A stretch of DNA of 64,000 nt. Origin: Xanthomonas dyei. GTDB lineage: Bacteria > Pseudomonadota > Gammaproteobacteria > Xanthomonadales > Xanthomonadaceae. Below are positions 40,382 to 48,838 of this stretch, piece after piece; position 1 is the stretch's first letter; each line of letters opens with the position of its first letter. Where the stretch lies: NCBI RefSeq assembly GCF_002939865.1, contig NZ_MDEE01000008.1:1-64000 (forward strand), written 5' to 3'. Both the position numbers and the translations under genes were made by a program. The notes beneath the pieces were generated by a model. The model made no database searches and had not been told where the DNA came from. It saw only the letters and a program-made list of their open reading frames with translations.

Positions 40382-40819
40382 TCAGCTGCCGGCAGCGGCG
40401 CGATCTGCCGGATGGTTGACGCCATCGTGCACCTGCACCGCAATGTTCAGCGCGTACGGGTTGACGCCGTCCAGGCAGCCGACGTTGTAGCCGTATTCGT
40501 TGGGATTGGAGCGGCGGCGGTGATGGGTGTAGATGCCGCACACGCCGCAGAAATAATGCGCGGCGGCGTGCGTGTTGAACTGATACAGGCGCAGCACGTC
40601 TTCGCCCTGCCGGACGTGCAGGCCATCGAGCGCGACCGAGGCGACGATGGCGCCACGACGGCGGCACATCGAACAATCGCAACGGCGTGGATCGAGCAGG
40701 CCGTGCGGCAATTCCAGGTCGATCTGCACGGCGCCGCAATGGCAGCTCAAACGGTGGACCGGCCCCAGCGTCACGTCGCCGATCTTGTGCGTGCTGCGAC
40801 GCAGGTGACGCTCGCTCAT
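40382..40819 (-). CDS. GFA/CENP-V family zinc protein
   Basis: A 145-aa protein of the glutathione-dependent formaldehyde-activating (GFA) fold. Its zinc ligands are visible in CHCGAVQ, CDCSMC and FCGVCGIYTHH. Family members bind zinc; the reaction is unproven for most. ATG at 40819 overlaps the TGA of xth (ATGA), so it is cotranscribed with xth; a GAGG precedes it. Length is normal for the family. Confidence 0.9.
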   Translation of the reverse strand: MSERHLRRSTHKIGDVTLGPVHRLSCHCGAVQIDLELPHGLLDPRRCDCSMCRRRGAIVASVALDGLHVRQGEDVLRLYQFNTHAAAHYFCGVCGIYTHHRRRSNPNEYGYNVGCLDGVNPYALNIAVQVHDGVNHPADRAAAGS

Positions 40820-41595
40820 GCGCCCACCTCCGCCAGTTGCACCCAGGCCGGTGCATGGTCGCTGGGCCGCTCCCAGGTGCGCGGTTCGCGGTCGATGCCC
40901 GCCGCCACCGCACGTGCGCGCAGCGCATCCGACACCAGGGTCAGGTCGATGCGCAGCCCCAGGTTGCGGCGGTACGCGGCCTGGCGGTAATCCCACCAGC
41001 TGAACTGCTCGGCTTGGTCATGGTGCAAACGGAACGCATCGTGCAGGCCCAGCGCCAGCAATTTTTCCAGCGCGGCGCGCTCGGCGGTGGAGGTGAGGAT
41101 GTGGGTCTCGTTCCACACCACCGGGTCGTGCACGTCGCGCGCGTCCGGGGCGATATTGAAGTCGCCCAGCACCACCAACTGCGGATGGCGCTGCAGCTCC
41201 TGCGCGATCCAGGCGTGCACCGCATCGAGCCAGCGCAGTTTGTAGGCGTATTTGTCGGTGCCCACGTCCTGGCCGTTGACCACGTACAGATTGATGATGC
41301 GCACGCCATCGACGGTGGCGGCGATGACGCGCTGTTGCACGTCATCGAACCCGGGGATGCCCATCTGCACGTCCAACGCCGGCGCGCGCGACAGGATCGC
41401 CACGCCGTTGTAAGTCTTCTGCCCGCAGAACACGCTGCGGTACCCAAGCGCGGCCAGCGCCGCATCCGGGAACTTGTGGTCTTCCAGCTTGGTTTCCTGG
41501 ATGCCCACCACGTCCGGCGCGACATCGGTGAGCCACTGTTGCAGGTGCGGCAGGCGCACGTTGAGCGAGTTGACGTTCCAGGAGGCGATCTTCAT
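40816..41595 (-). CDS. xth: Exodeoxyribonuclease III
   Basis: A 259-aa EEP-fold AP endonuclease/3'-5' exonuclease for base-excision repair. The motifs are MKIASWNVNSLNVR, QETKLED, NGVAILSRAP, VVNGQDVGTDKY, GDFNIAPD, RIDLTLVSD and the C-terminal SDHAPAW. It is unrelated by neighbourhood to the EEP protein at 861-1607, although the fold is shared. Start at 41595; the frame beyond it is not coding-like. It overlaps GFA by 4 nt. Confidence 0.96.
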   Translation of the reverse strand: MKIASWNVNSLNVRLPHLQQWLTDVAPDVVGIQETKLEDHKFPDAALAALGYRSVFCGQKTYNGVAILSRAPALDVQMGIPGFDDVQQRVIAATVDGVRIINLYVVNGQDVGTDKYAYKLRWLDAVHAWIAQELQRHPQLVVLGDFNIAPDARDVHDPVVWNETHILTSTAERAALEKLLALGLHDAFRLHHDQAEQFSWWDYRQAAYRRNLGLRIDLTLVSDALRARAVAAGIDREPRTWERPSDHAPAWVQLAEVGA

Positions 41596-41647
41596 GGCGG
41601 GGGCCGTGGTCCAAACCACCAATGGTACCGCGCCATCTGCCGACGCC

Positions 41648-42904
41648 TCAGGGCTGCCCCACGATCCGCACACCCAACTGGTTGGCGACCGGGCGTTCGC
41701 GGCCCGGAATGCCGGTGTGGATGGGGCGGTTGAGCGTGCGCACGCGGCCGTCCACGCGGGCGGCCAGGGTGCTGGAGCCGCCGCCGTCCAGGTTGATGGC
41801 CGCATAGGCACCGAGCTGCTGCAGCACGGCGGTCAGCGCGTCCAGCGTCATGCCGGCGCTGTAGCCGGGTTGGCGGCCGTCGGCCACCACCATCCACAGG
41901 ATTGTGCCGGCGCGGTCCAGGCCCAGCGCGCTGCGCGGCTCGGGGCCGTCGTAGTAGTCGGCTTGGGTGGCTTCGCGCGGTTGGCGCTTGCCATCGAGCA
42001 ACAGCAGCGGGCCGGCGCCCACACCGACGCGCGTGCCGGACGGGCAACTGGCGCGCACGATGCGCACGGCGTTGCGCGCGCTCACGCAAAAAGCGGCATC
42101 GACGCGCGCATCACTGGTTGCGGCGGCCGAATCGAGGTGGCCATCGTCGATGGCCAGGCCTTCGGCAGTGACGCCCTGCCCGGCTGCCGGGACGAACGCC
42201 TTGTCGAACAAATGACCACCATCGAACGGTAAGAAATAGTCGGCATTGATCGCCAACGCCAGCCCGTTATCGCGCACGAAGGCAGTGGTGGGGTTGGCGA
42301 GAAATTCGCCACCGCCGCTGCGGTCGCCATGCGTGCCGACCAGGTGCAGGCCCGGCGTGGTCAGGTCGATCTGGGCGATGTGCAGCATCACCGGCTGTGG
42401 GCCATCCACGCGCTGGCGCCAATAGCGCACGCCCGGCGCCAGCGTGACCGGCGCGGCAGGTGCGGGCACCGGTTGCACCAGCGGCTCGATGGTCGCGCGC
42501 GCACGCGCCTGCGCGTGATCCAGCGCAGCCAGGACCGCATCGATGCGTGCCGGTGGTGTGCGCAACAGCAGCGCTTGCGCCGGTGCCGACTGCAGCAGCT
42601 GTGCCAGGCCGATGCAGCGCGCGCCACTGCAGGGTGCCGCGTCGCTGCCCACGCGTGCCGGGCCGTCGGCATCGTCGAGCACCTGCAACGCAATACGATT
42701 GTGCGCGGCCGGTTTGCAGCGGGTTACCGCCGCCAGCACGTCGTCGGGCCATTGGCCCCAGCAATTGCCGCTGACGATGGTCTCCATCGCCACGAACGGC
42801 GGCGTTGCTGCGGGCGTGGCCGCTTGGTCGGCACACGCATTGCCGATGCATGCGGCCATCAGACAAATACCCAGTGCCGCAGCAAAGCGTCGATCAGAAC
42901 GCAT
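41648..42904 (-). CDS. Phosphodiester glycosidase-family (NAGPA-like) exported protein
   Basis: A 418-aa exported protein. After a signal peptide (LGICLMAACIGNACA) the C-terminal half is a NAGPA domain: AINADYFLPFDG, RSALGLDRAGTILWMVVADGRQPGYSAGM, and INLDGGGSSTL, with the DGGGS motif typical of the family. NAGPA-type enzymes remove sugars from phosphodiesters. It starts 11 nt inside the end of the TonB-dependent receptor gene, so both are one transcription unit under the divergent ROK regulator. The glycan target is unknown. Confidence 0.87.
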   Translation of the reverse strand: MRSDRRFAAALGICLMAACIGNACADQAATPAATPPFVAMETIVSGNCWGQWPDDVLAAVTRCKPAAHNRIALQVLDDADGPARVGSDAAPCSGARCIGLAQLLQSAPAQALLLRTPPARIDAVLAALDHAQARARATIEPLVQPVPAPAAPVTLAPGVRYWRQRVDGPQPVMLHIAQIDLTTPGLHLVGTHGDRSGGGEFLANPTTAFVRDNGLALAINADYFLPFDGGHLFDKAFVPAAGQGVTAEGLAIDDGHLDSAAATSDARVDAAFCVSARNAVRIVRASCPSGTRVGVGAGPLLLLDGKRQPREATQADYYDGPEPRSALGLDRAGTILWMVVADGRQPGYSAGMTLDALTAVLQQLGAYAAINLDGGGSSTLAARVDGRVRTLNRPIHTGIPGRERPVANQLGVRIVGQP

Positions 42905-45569
42905 AGTCCACTCCCAGGTAATACGCGCGGCCGTTATCCAGTTGCTCGCGCATCAATTGCTGATCGGCGCCGATGACGCGGGTCAGCCGCGCGTTGCTGA
43001 GGTTGCGGCCCTGCACGGTCATGCGCAGCTTGCTGGACAAGCGCCACGCCAGCTGTGCGTCGTAGCTGGTGATGGCATCGTAGTAGCGATCATTGACGCG
43101 GTTGTCGGTGGCTGCGGACAGCAATTGCAGACCGGTGTAATTGGCGCTGACGCGTGCACTGAAGCGGCCGAGGTCGTACAGCAGCGAGGCATTGGCGCTG
43201 CGCTTGGGCGATTCCATCAGGCCGGGCAGCGCGCGCAGGCTGCCATCGCTCATCTGCACGTCGGCGGTGCGCGGGTCGAGCACGGTCAGATTGGCCATCG
43301 CGCCCAGATGCGACCACGCACCCGGCAGAAAATCGAACCGCGTATCGATGGCGGTGAACTCGACGCCGCGCACGCTGGCCGCGCCGGTATTGATCGCCTG
43401 GGTGGTGGTGACCTGATACGTGCCGACCAGCCCACCGGGATCGCGCTGCAGATCGGTGTTGGTGACGCGCACGATCTCGTCGTCGATGCGCTTGTGGAAC
43501 ACGGCCATCGACACCTGCGAATCCTGGTCCGGGTACCACTCCAGCGACAGGTCCAGATTGTCGGCGCGGCGTGGGCGCAGCTGCGGGTTGGCGATGCTGC
43601 GGTTGATGGTGAGGCCGGTGGTATCGACCACCGGGCTGCTGTTCTGGCCGATATCGCCATAGGTGGGCAGGCCGATGGTGCGGCTACCGGCCATGCGCAG
43701 TTTCAGCGCCGGAGTGAGGTCCCAGGCAAGGTTGGCCGATGGCAACAAGAAGCGCCGGTCGCTGGCGTCGGATTGCTGCAGATAATTGGTGGTGCTGCTC
43801 AGCGGCTGCGGCACCGCACTGAGCACCTCGCGCTGCAGATACTCGTTGCGCAGGCCGAACGTGGCCTGCGTGCGTTCGCCATGCCAGGTGCCCATCAGGT
43901 AGGCCGCGCCATTGCGTTCGTCGATGCGGAAATCGCCGATCGCGCTATTGCGCGCATTGGTGTTGGCCAGCACGTAGGCGCTTGGCGAAGCGGCCGCAAA
44001 CGCGGCCACCCGCGCAGGGTCGACCAGCAGCAGGCAGCTGAAATCTGCATACGGACAGATGCGCGCATCGTCGGTCCCGACCGTCGCCAGGCTGACCCGC
44101 CCGAGCGGATTGCGACGCACTTCGTCCAGGTTATAGCGCTGCTGCAGATCGCGGTACTGCAGGCCGGTCCGCAGCCCCCATCCCTGCGCATCGGCATCGG
44201 CGTTCTGGCTGTAGTCGACCTTGACCGTGGTGGTATCGGTGCTGCTCTTTTCCACCCGGGTCAGAAAGTACGACTGCAGGTAGTTGGCCGGGTTGCTGTA
44301 GTAGCCGGGGTCGACCAGGGCGATGGTCGGGCGCGTGTCGTTGCCCAGCGCGTAGCCGAATCCCAGCCGTGCGGAGGCGGCCGCAGTGAACACGTCTTCG
44401 CGCGTGTCTTGTCGATACTTGCCGGTGGCACGGTTGAACAACACATCGATGTGGCCCTGCGGATTGAGGCGGAAGCTGCCGCTGGCTTGCGCATAGCGCA
44501 GCGTGCGGGTCTGGTCGAAGCGGTTGGCATCGGTCTGTGCGCTGCCCTGCGCGTAGCGGCCGTCGTCGGCATCGGCCACCAGCGCATTGCCGACCCGGTT
44601 GATCCACTGCGAGCGGCGTTGTTCGTCGTTGCCGTGTTCGAAGGAGCCGGCGCTCAACGCCAGTTTCAGCGCATCGCCATCGTCGTATTCCAGCTTGCCG
44701 AACACGCTGCGGCGCTGACGCACGTTGTCGTAGCTGAGCGGGCGGAACCGGTCCGGGGCGATCGCCATGCCGTTGGTGTCCAGCGTGGGGACCAGGGTCT
44801 GCCGCGCGCCGTTGGCGTAGTAGCTGTAGCTGTCGATGGCGGTGTTCAACGACGACGAATCGCGACGGAAATAATCGGCCGACAGCACCACACCGAAGCG
44901 GTGGTCCGGCCCGAAGGTGTTGCTGAAACTGCCCTGTACCTGCCCGGACGGCCCGCTGCCTTGCAGCTGCCGGCGGTTTTCCCAATCGGCCAGATTCGCG
45001 CGCACGGTGGCGAACGGGCCGTCGTGATCGAACGCGCTGCGCGTGCGCAGCGCAGCGATGCCGCCGATGGCATTGCTGTCCATGTCGGCGTTGAAGGTTT
45101 TGTAGATGTCCACCTGCTGCGCCAGCGATGCGGGAATCACATCCAGCGACTGCACGCGCCGGTTGGTTTCGGTGGACGGCAGCGCCACCCCGTCGATGAG
45201 CACCGTGTTGTAGTCGGGATTGAAGCCGCGCAGGCTCATGAACTGCGCCTCGCCGCGGCCGTTGTTGACCACCATCGACACGCCCGGCACGCGCTGCAAC
45301 GCCTCGCCCAGGCCGAAGTCGGGGATCGAGCCGATATCGTCGGCCGCCACGCCATCGGAGACCACCGCCGCTTCGCGCTTGGCGCCGATGGCCTGGCGGA
45401 TCGACAGGTGCTGGCCGGAGACCTGCACGGTGTCCAGCTGGACGGGTGCGTCGCTGGCGGAAGCCGCCGGGGACGGCGCCGGCTCGGCGGCATGGGCGCT
45501 CAGGCTGGCGCTGACGCACAGGGCCAGCAGACACAGGCGGGGGCACGGGCGGGTGCTGAGGCGGGACAT
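42894..45569 (-). CDS. TonB-dependent receptor
   Basis: An 891-aa outer-membrane receptor that imports a ligand with energy from TonB-ExbBD. Signal peptide (LALCVSASLSAHA), plug domain with LDTVQVSGQHL and GLGEALQRVPGVSMVV, NNGRGEAQFMSLRGFN, and a beta-barrel ending YYLGVDYAF, whose C-terminal Phe is usual for barrel proteins. Xanthomonads use this class for plant sugars. The product is unbroken. It precedes the phosphodiester glycosidase-like gene with an 11-nt overlap and is divergent from a ROK-type regulator across an AT-rich gap, suggesting sugar-phosphodiester uptake control. Confidence 0.95.
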   Translation of the reverse strand: MSRLSTRPCPRLCLLALCVSASLSAHAAEPAPSPAASASDAPVQLDTVQVSGQHLSIRQAIGAKREAAVVSDGVAADDIGSIPDFGLGEALQRVPGVSMVVNNGRGEAQFMSLRGFNPDYNTVLIDGVALPSTETNRRVQSLDVIPASLAQQVDIYKTFNADMDSNAIGGIAALRTRSAFDHDGPFATVRANLADWENRRQLQGSGPSGQVQGSFSNTFGPDHRFGVVLSADYFRRDSSSLNTAIDSYSYYANGARQTLVPTLDTNGMAIAPDRFRPLSYDNVRQRRSVFGKLEYDDGDALKLALSAGSFEHGNDEQRRSQWINRVGNALVADADDGRYAQGSAQTDANRFDQTRTLRYAQASGSFRLNPQGHIDVLFNRATGKYRQDTREDVFTAAASARLGFGYALGNDTRPTIALVDPGYYSNPANYLQSYFLTRVEKSSTDTTTVKVDYSQNADADAQGWGLRTGLQYRDLQQRYNLDEVRRNPLGRVSLATVGTDDARICPYADFSCLLLVDPARVAAFAAASPSAYVLANTNARNSAIGDFRIDERNGAAYLMGTWHGERTQATFGLRNEYLQREVLSAVPQPLSSTTNYLQQSDASDRRFLLPSANLAWDLTPALKLRMAGSRTIGLPTYGDIGQNSSPVVDTTGLTINRSIANPQLRPRRADNLDLSLEWYPDQDSQVSMAVFHKRIDDEIVRVTNTDLQRDPGGLVGTYQVTTTQAINTGAASVRGVEFTAIDTRFDFLPGAWSHLGAMANLTVLDPRTADVQMSDGSLRALPGLMESPKRSANASLLYDLGRFSARVSANYTGLQLLSAATDNRVNDRYYDAITSYDAQLAWRLSSKLRMTVQGRNLSNARLTRVIGADQQLMREQLDNGRAYYLGVDYAF

Positions 45570-45596
45570 GGGGCGGCCGGTCGAGGATGAGGTGGC

Positions 45597-45629
45597 TAAT
45601 TTAATAACTTACTGTGAATTAATTATTTC
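45597..45629. promoter_or_regulatory. AT-rich candidate operator between receptor and ROK gene
   Basis: The segment taatttaataacttactg and the following tgaattaattattt form a strongly AT-rich island in an otherwise GC-rich gap of 106 nt. It contains loosely mirrored ttaataa/ttaatta blocks. Position suggests a ROK operator and the receptor promoter; no exact palindrome is demonstrated. Confidence 0.4.
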
Positions 45630-45675
45630 AGTCGCGGGCGGGTAAGCTTGTGTCTCCCCCGCGCTACCCTCCCCC

Positions 45676-46821
45676 ATGGCCTCTCCCGCCGCCTTTGCGC
45701 TGCCACCGCACACGCCCGCCGTGCCCGGCTTGAGCCTCAACGAGCGCGACATGCTCGACCGCTTGCGGCTGGCCGGGGTGCTGACCCGCGCCGACCTGAG
45801 CCGCGGCACCGGGCTGACCGTGCAGACCGCAGTGCGCCTGATCGAGGGCCTGCAGGCGCGCGGCATGGTGCACTTGGGCAGCGGCATCGCGCGCGCCGGG
45901 CGCGGCAAGCCGGGCGTGGCGGTGTCGTTGAACGCGGGGCACGGCCACACGCTGGGCATCTCCATCGCCACCGATGCGCTGAGCCTGGCGCTGATGGATT
46001 TTTCCGGTGCGGTACTGGCCGTCACCGAGGTCGCGCTGACCGATACCACCTTGTACGGCGTGCTGACCCAGTTGCAGGCCGCCGATGCCGCGTTGCTGGC
46101 GAGCGTCGACGATGCAGGCCCGCGGCTGGGCATCGGCGTGGCGATGAGCGGGTTTTTTACCGGCGTGGACACCTTCATCAATCCGCCCGAGCCGCTGCGC
46201 GCCTTGGGCCAGGTCGCGCTGTGTCCGTGGCTGGCCGATGCGTTTACCCAGCCGGTGTGGATGGACAACGACGGCAGCGTGGCAGCGGCGGGCGAAGCGA
46301 TGCTGGGCGTGGGCCGGCGGCATCGCGATTTCGCCTATCTCTACCTCAGTTACGGCTTCGGTGGCGGGCTGGTGGTCGACGGCCAGGTGCTGCGCGGCGC
46401 CCGCGGCAACGCCGGTGAGTTCGCCGGTATGCTGCCGGCGCAACAGCTCGAGCGCGCCACGCTGGAGTTGCTACGCGAACTGGTGGCAGAAGACGGCATC
46501 GCGCTGCCGGATGTGCGCGCGTTGCTGTCTGCCTACGACCCGGCATGGCCGGCAATCGATCGCTGGATCGCGCGCAGCGCGCCAGGCGTGTCGCTGATCG
46601 TCTCGGCGATCACTGCAGTGTGCGACCCGGAAGCCATCGTCTTCGGCGGCCGCCTGCCGGCCGATCTGGCGCAACGGCTGATCGCCGCCGTGCAGATCGA
46701 CAACCAGCCGCGCCGCGGCCAGGGCCGCCCGATGCCACTGCTGCTGCCGGCCGAAGCACCGGCCGATGCGTGCGCGATCGGCGCGGCAACGCTGCCGTTG
46801 AAGGCGCGCTACTTCCGTTGA
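45676..46821 (+). CDS. ROK-family transcriptional regulator
   Basis: A 381-aa repressor-type ROK protein. An N-terminal MarR/NagC-like winged helix is at residues about 20-75 (LNERDMLDRLRLAGVLTRAD, TGLTVQTAVRLIEGLQARGM). The sugar-kinase-fold part follows: GISIATDALSLALMDFSG, GIGVAMSG, WMDNDGSVAAAGEA, and GFGGGLVVDG. The usual Cys-rich zinc motif of ROK regulators is not obvious. It is divergent from the TonB-dependent receptor and likely governs it according to an intracellular sugar signal. Frame and length are normal for the family. Confidence 0.88.
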   Translation: MASPAAFALPPHTPAVPGLSLNERDMLDRLRLAGVLTRADLSRGTGLTVQTAVRLIEGLQARGMVHLGSGIARAGRGKPGVAVSLNAGHGHTLGISIATDALSLALMDFSGAVLAVTEVALTDTTLYGVLTQLQAADAALLASVDDAGPRLGIGVAMSGFFTGVDTFINPPEPLRALGQVALCPWLADAFTQPVWMDNDGSVAAAGEAMLGVGRRHRDFAYLYLSYGFGGGLVVDGQVLRGARGNAGEFAGMLPAQQLERATLELLRELVAEDGIALPDVRALLSAYDPAWPAIDRWIARSAPGVSLIVSAITAVCDPEAIVFGGRLPADLAQRLIAAVQIDNQPRRGQGRPMPLLLPAEAPADACAIGAATLPLKARYFR

Positions 46822-46909
46822 GTGGCGGCAGCGCTGCAGCGGCGCTGGCACGCACAGTGCCTGGCCGTCGAACACACATGCGCTCGGCGACTACATTGGA
46901 TAGGGCGCA

Positions 46910-47716
46910 TCACCGTTCTGCCGCAACACGCGTGCGGCAGCAATAGCCGAACACTTCCACTGCCAGCGCACGTGCCTGTTGCTGCTGCTGTTGCGGCATC
47001 GACTCCAGCAACTCGTCTTCTGCCTGCAACGGTGCGGCTGCATCCAGCGCGCGGCCCGGCGGTTGCCGCGCGGCCAGTCGCCACGCGGCTGCATACACCG
47101 GATCGGGCGCGTGCAACAGCGGCGATTCCACCACCTGCGCCAGGGTCTCGATGGCATCGCGATGGCCTGCTAGCGCCAGCGTTTCCAGCTCGGCCACAAT
47201 CGCGGCCACCTCCTGTTCGTCGCTCGCCGACAGTTGCGCGGGCATGCCGGCGGGTGCGACGGCCACCGCACGTTGCATTAACTCGGTCACATGCTGTGCA
47301 AGCAGATAGCGTTGCGCGTCGGCATCGCCGTGCGCTGCGGCCGTGCGCAGCAGTGCCTCGATCTGCAACGGCGTCCCGGCGACGCAGCGACGCGCGTCCA
47401 ACGGCGGACTGTGCGTGCCGCCGTGCGCGATCTGCGCCGCGCGTTCCTCGCCCTGGTCGCGACAGGCCAGCTGTTGCATGGCGCTGTCGAACAGGCCCTG
47501 CGCGGCGCGTGCAGACGGTTGCGCGGACGCAACGCCGGCAGGCAGCAACTGGGGCGCAGCGACGCTGCGCTGCAGAGCTGATGCAGCCGGCGTGCGCAGG
47601 CCCCACATCCCTGCTGCCGACACCGCTGCAATCACACACATCGCACCCGCCACCGGCCAGAGCAGCCGGGGCCGATGGCATGGCTGCGTGCCGACGTTCA
47701 GCGCAGGCGCCGGCAT
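46910..47716 (-). CDS. Unrecognised membrane-anchored protein coupled to ppiC
   Basis: A 268-aa protein that I do not recognise. One membrane segment is near the N-terminus (LLWPVAGAMCVIAAVSAAGMWG), so the C-terminal part is probably periplasmic. It is rich in Ala and helical, with a Gln run (PQQQQQQARALAVE) near the end and Cys residues in QLACRD, ARRCVAG and GYCC. The start ATG at 47716 shares a base with the TGA of the isomerase gene (TGATG), so translation is coupled. A substrate or partner of the isomerase is an inference from this coupling. Confidence 0.6.
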   Translation of the reverse strand: MPAPALNVGTQPCHRPRLLWPVAGAMCVIAAVSAAGMWGLRTPAASALQRSVAAPQLLPAGVASAQPSARAAQGLFDSAMQQLACRDQGEERAAQIAHGGTHSPPLDARRCVAGTPLQIEALLRTAAAHGDADAQRYLLAQHVTELMQRAVAVAPAGMPAQLSASDEQEVAAIVAELETLALAGHRDAIETLAQVVESPLLHAPDPVYAAAWRLAARQPPGRALDAAAPLQAEDELLESMPQQQQQQARALAVEVFGYCCRTRVAAER

Positions 47717-48606
47717 CAACGCAGCGCCGCTTCCAGCGCGGCGCGATCGAACTGCAACGGATTGGCCTGGCGCAGACGCTCCAGTGCAGCGGTGGCGGCC
47801 TGGTCGCGCAATTGCACTTCGATCTGCCCGCGCGCTGTCTCCAGCGTGGCGGGACTACGCGCATCCACCCGAATCAGGTGATACCCCTCCGGCCCGCGCA
47901 CGGGGGCCGACACCTCCCCCACGCCTATTCCCTCTACCGGCGCAACAAAGGCATCGGCCACATTGCGCAGGAAAATCGATGACAACTGGCCGCCCTCGGC
48001 CGCGGTGCTGCCATCGTCGGATTCGCGCATCGCCAGTTCTTCGAAGGGCGTCCCGGCATCCAGCTGCTGCTTGAGCTGCTGTGCGCGTGCAAGCGCCTGC
48101 GCATCGGTCAACGGTATGCCACGCCGCGCATCGCCTTGTGGCTGCAACGCGACGAACAGATGGCTCAGGCGCACCTCGTCGTAATCGTGCGGATGCGCAT
48201 CGAACTGCGCTTGCACCTGGGTCGCCTCGATCGGTGCGGCATCGCGTGCGCGCCGCTGCATCGCCTCGGCAAGAATCGCATCGGTGGCCTGACGGATGTG
48301 CGCGGCCACCACCGGGTCGTCTTGCAGATGCGTCTGACGCGCCTGGTCCACCAGCAGCAGCCGGTCGGCAAATTCGCGAACGAAACTCGGGTCGGCCGCA
48401 ACGGCCGGATTGGCGTTTTGCGGCAGATCGGCCAGGGCCAGCGCGCGATATTCCGGCACAGTGAACGTCTGCTGCCCGATCTGCAGCACCTTTCCGGAAG
48501 CCGGGCCAGCCTGCAGGTGTGCATCGGCCGTGGCGGCCTGCGCCAGCGGCGTGCAGCAGGCAAGGCTCAGCGAAAGCACTTTGAAAAAATGCGATGTGGA
48601 AAACAT
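47716..48606 (-). CDS. PpiC-type peptidyl-prolyl isomerase
   Basis: A 296-aa exported parvulin. A signal peptide is seen in FFKVLSLSLACCTPLAQA. An N-terminal SurA-like chaperone part (PSFVREFADRLLLVDQARQTHL) precedes the parvulin domain (VRLSHLFVALQPQGDA, FEELAMRESDDGSTAAEGGQLSSIF, GEVSAPVRGPEGYHLIRVD). It helps fold periplasmic or outer-membrane proteins. Start MFSTSHFF at 48606 has GGAG upstream; the frame back to 48705 is not coding-like. A MITE-like repeat begins 83 nt upstream. Cotranslated with the protein at 46910. Confidence 0.9.
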   Translation of the reverse strand: MFSTSHFFKVLSLSLACCTPLAQAATADAHLQAGPASGKVLQIGQQTFTVPEYRALALADLPQNANPAVAADPSFVREFADRLLLVDQARQTHLQDDPVVAAHIRQATDAILAEAMQRRARDAAPIEATQVQAQFDAHPHDYDEVRLSHLFVALQPQGDARRGIPLTDAQALARAQQLKQQLDAGTPFEELAMRESDDGSTAAEGGQLSSIFLRNVADAFVAPVEGIGVGEVSAPVRGPEGYHLIRVDARSPATLETARGQIEVQLRDQAATAALERLRQANPLQFDRAALEAALR

Positions 48607-48688
48607 GGGCAATCTCCGTGATGGCATGAACCGGCGGCGGCAGGTGCCGTCGCCGGGACAGCCGGCCCGCACGGGCCGGTAACAGCTG

Positions 48689-48838
48689 CTTGAAGCGGCT
48701 AACACAACGTAGTGAGCGGTCGTCAGGTGGGCGTGGACGGCGCGCTCAGAACCGACGTGTATGAGTGATACATGCCGATTCAGAGCACCGTCCGCGCCCG
48801 CCTGGCGGCCGCGCAGTCGTTTTGTGAGTCGCTCTTAG
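48689..48838. mobile_element. 150-bp MITE-like element, copy 2
   Basis: Closely similar over its length to the reverse complement of 33715-33864, and also 150 nt long. The right end reads gtcgctcttag; the left end is worn (cttgaagcggctaac). The last four bases (ttag at 48835-48838) include the TAA stop codon of the glycerophosphodiesterase on the minus strand, so the element forms the end of that gene. Confidence 0.7.

Noticed and set aside
40816-41595. A functional link of xth with the EEP protein near the T6SS because both share a fold
   Set aside because: The xth product matches repair exonuclease III in all motifs and is 39 kb away with its own operon partner; shared fold alone is not a link.
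42543-45590. A 1015-aa plus-strand open frame
   Set aside because: It mirrors the TonB-dependent receptor on the other strand. The receptor has clear signal, plug and barrel motifs; the mirror frame is a GC-bias shadow.
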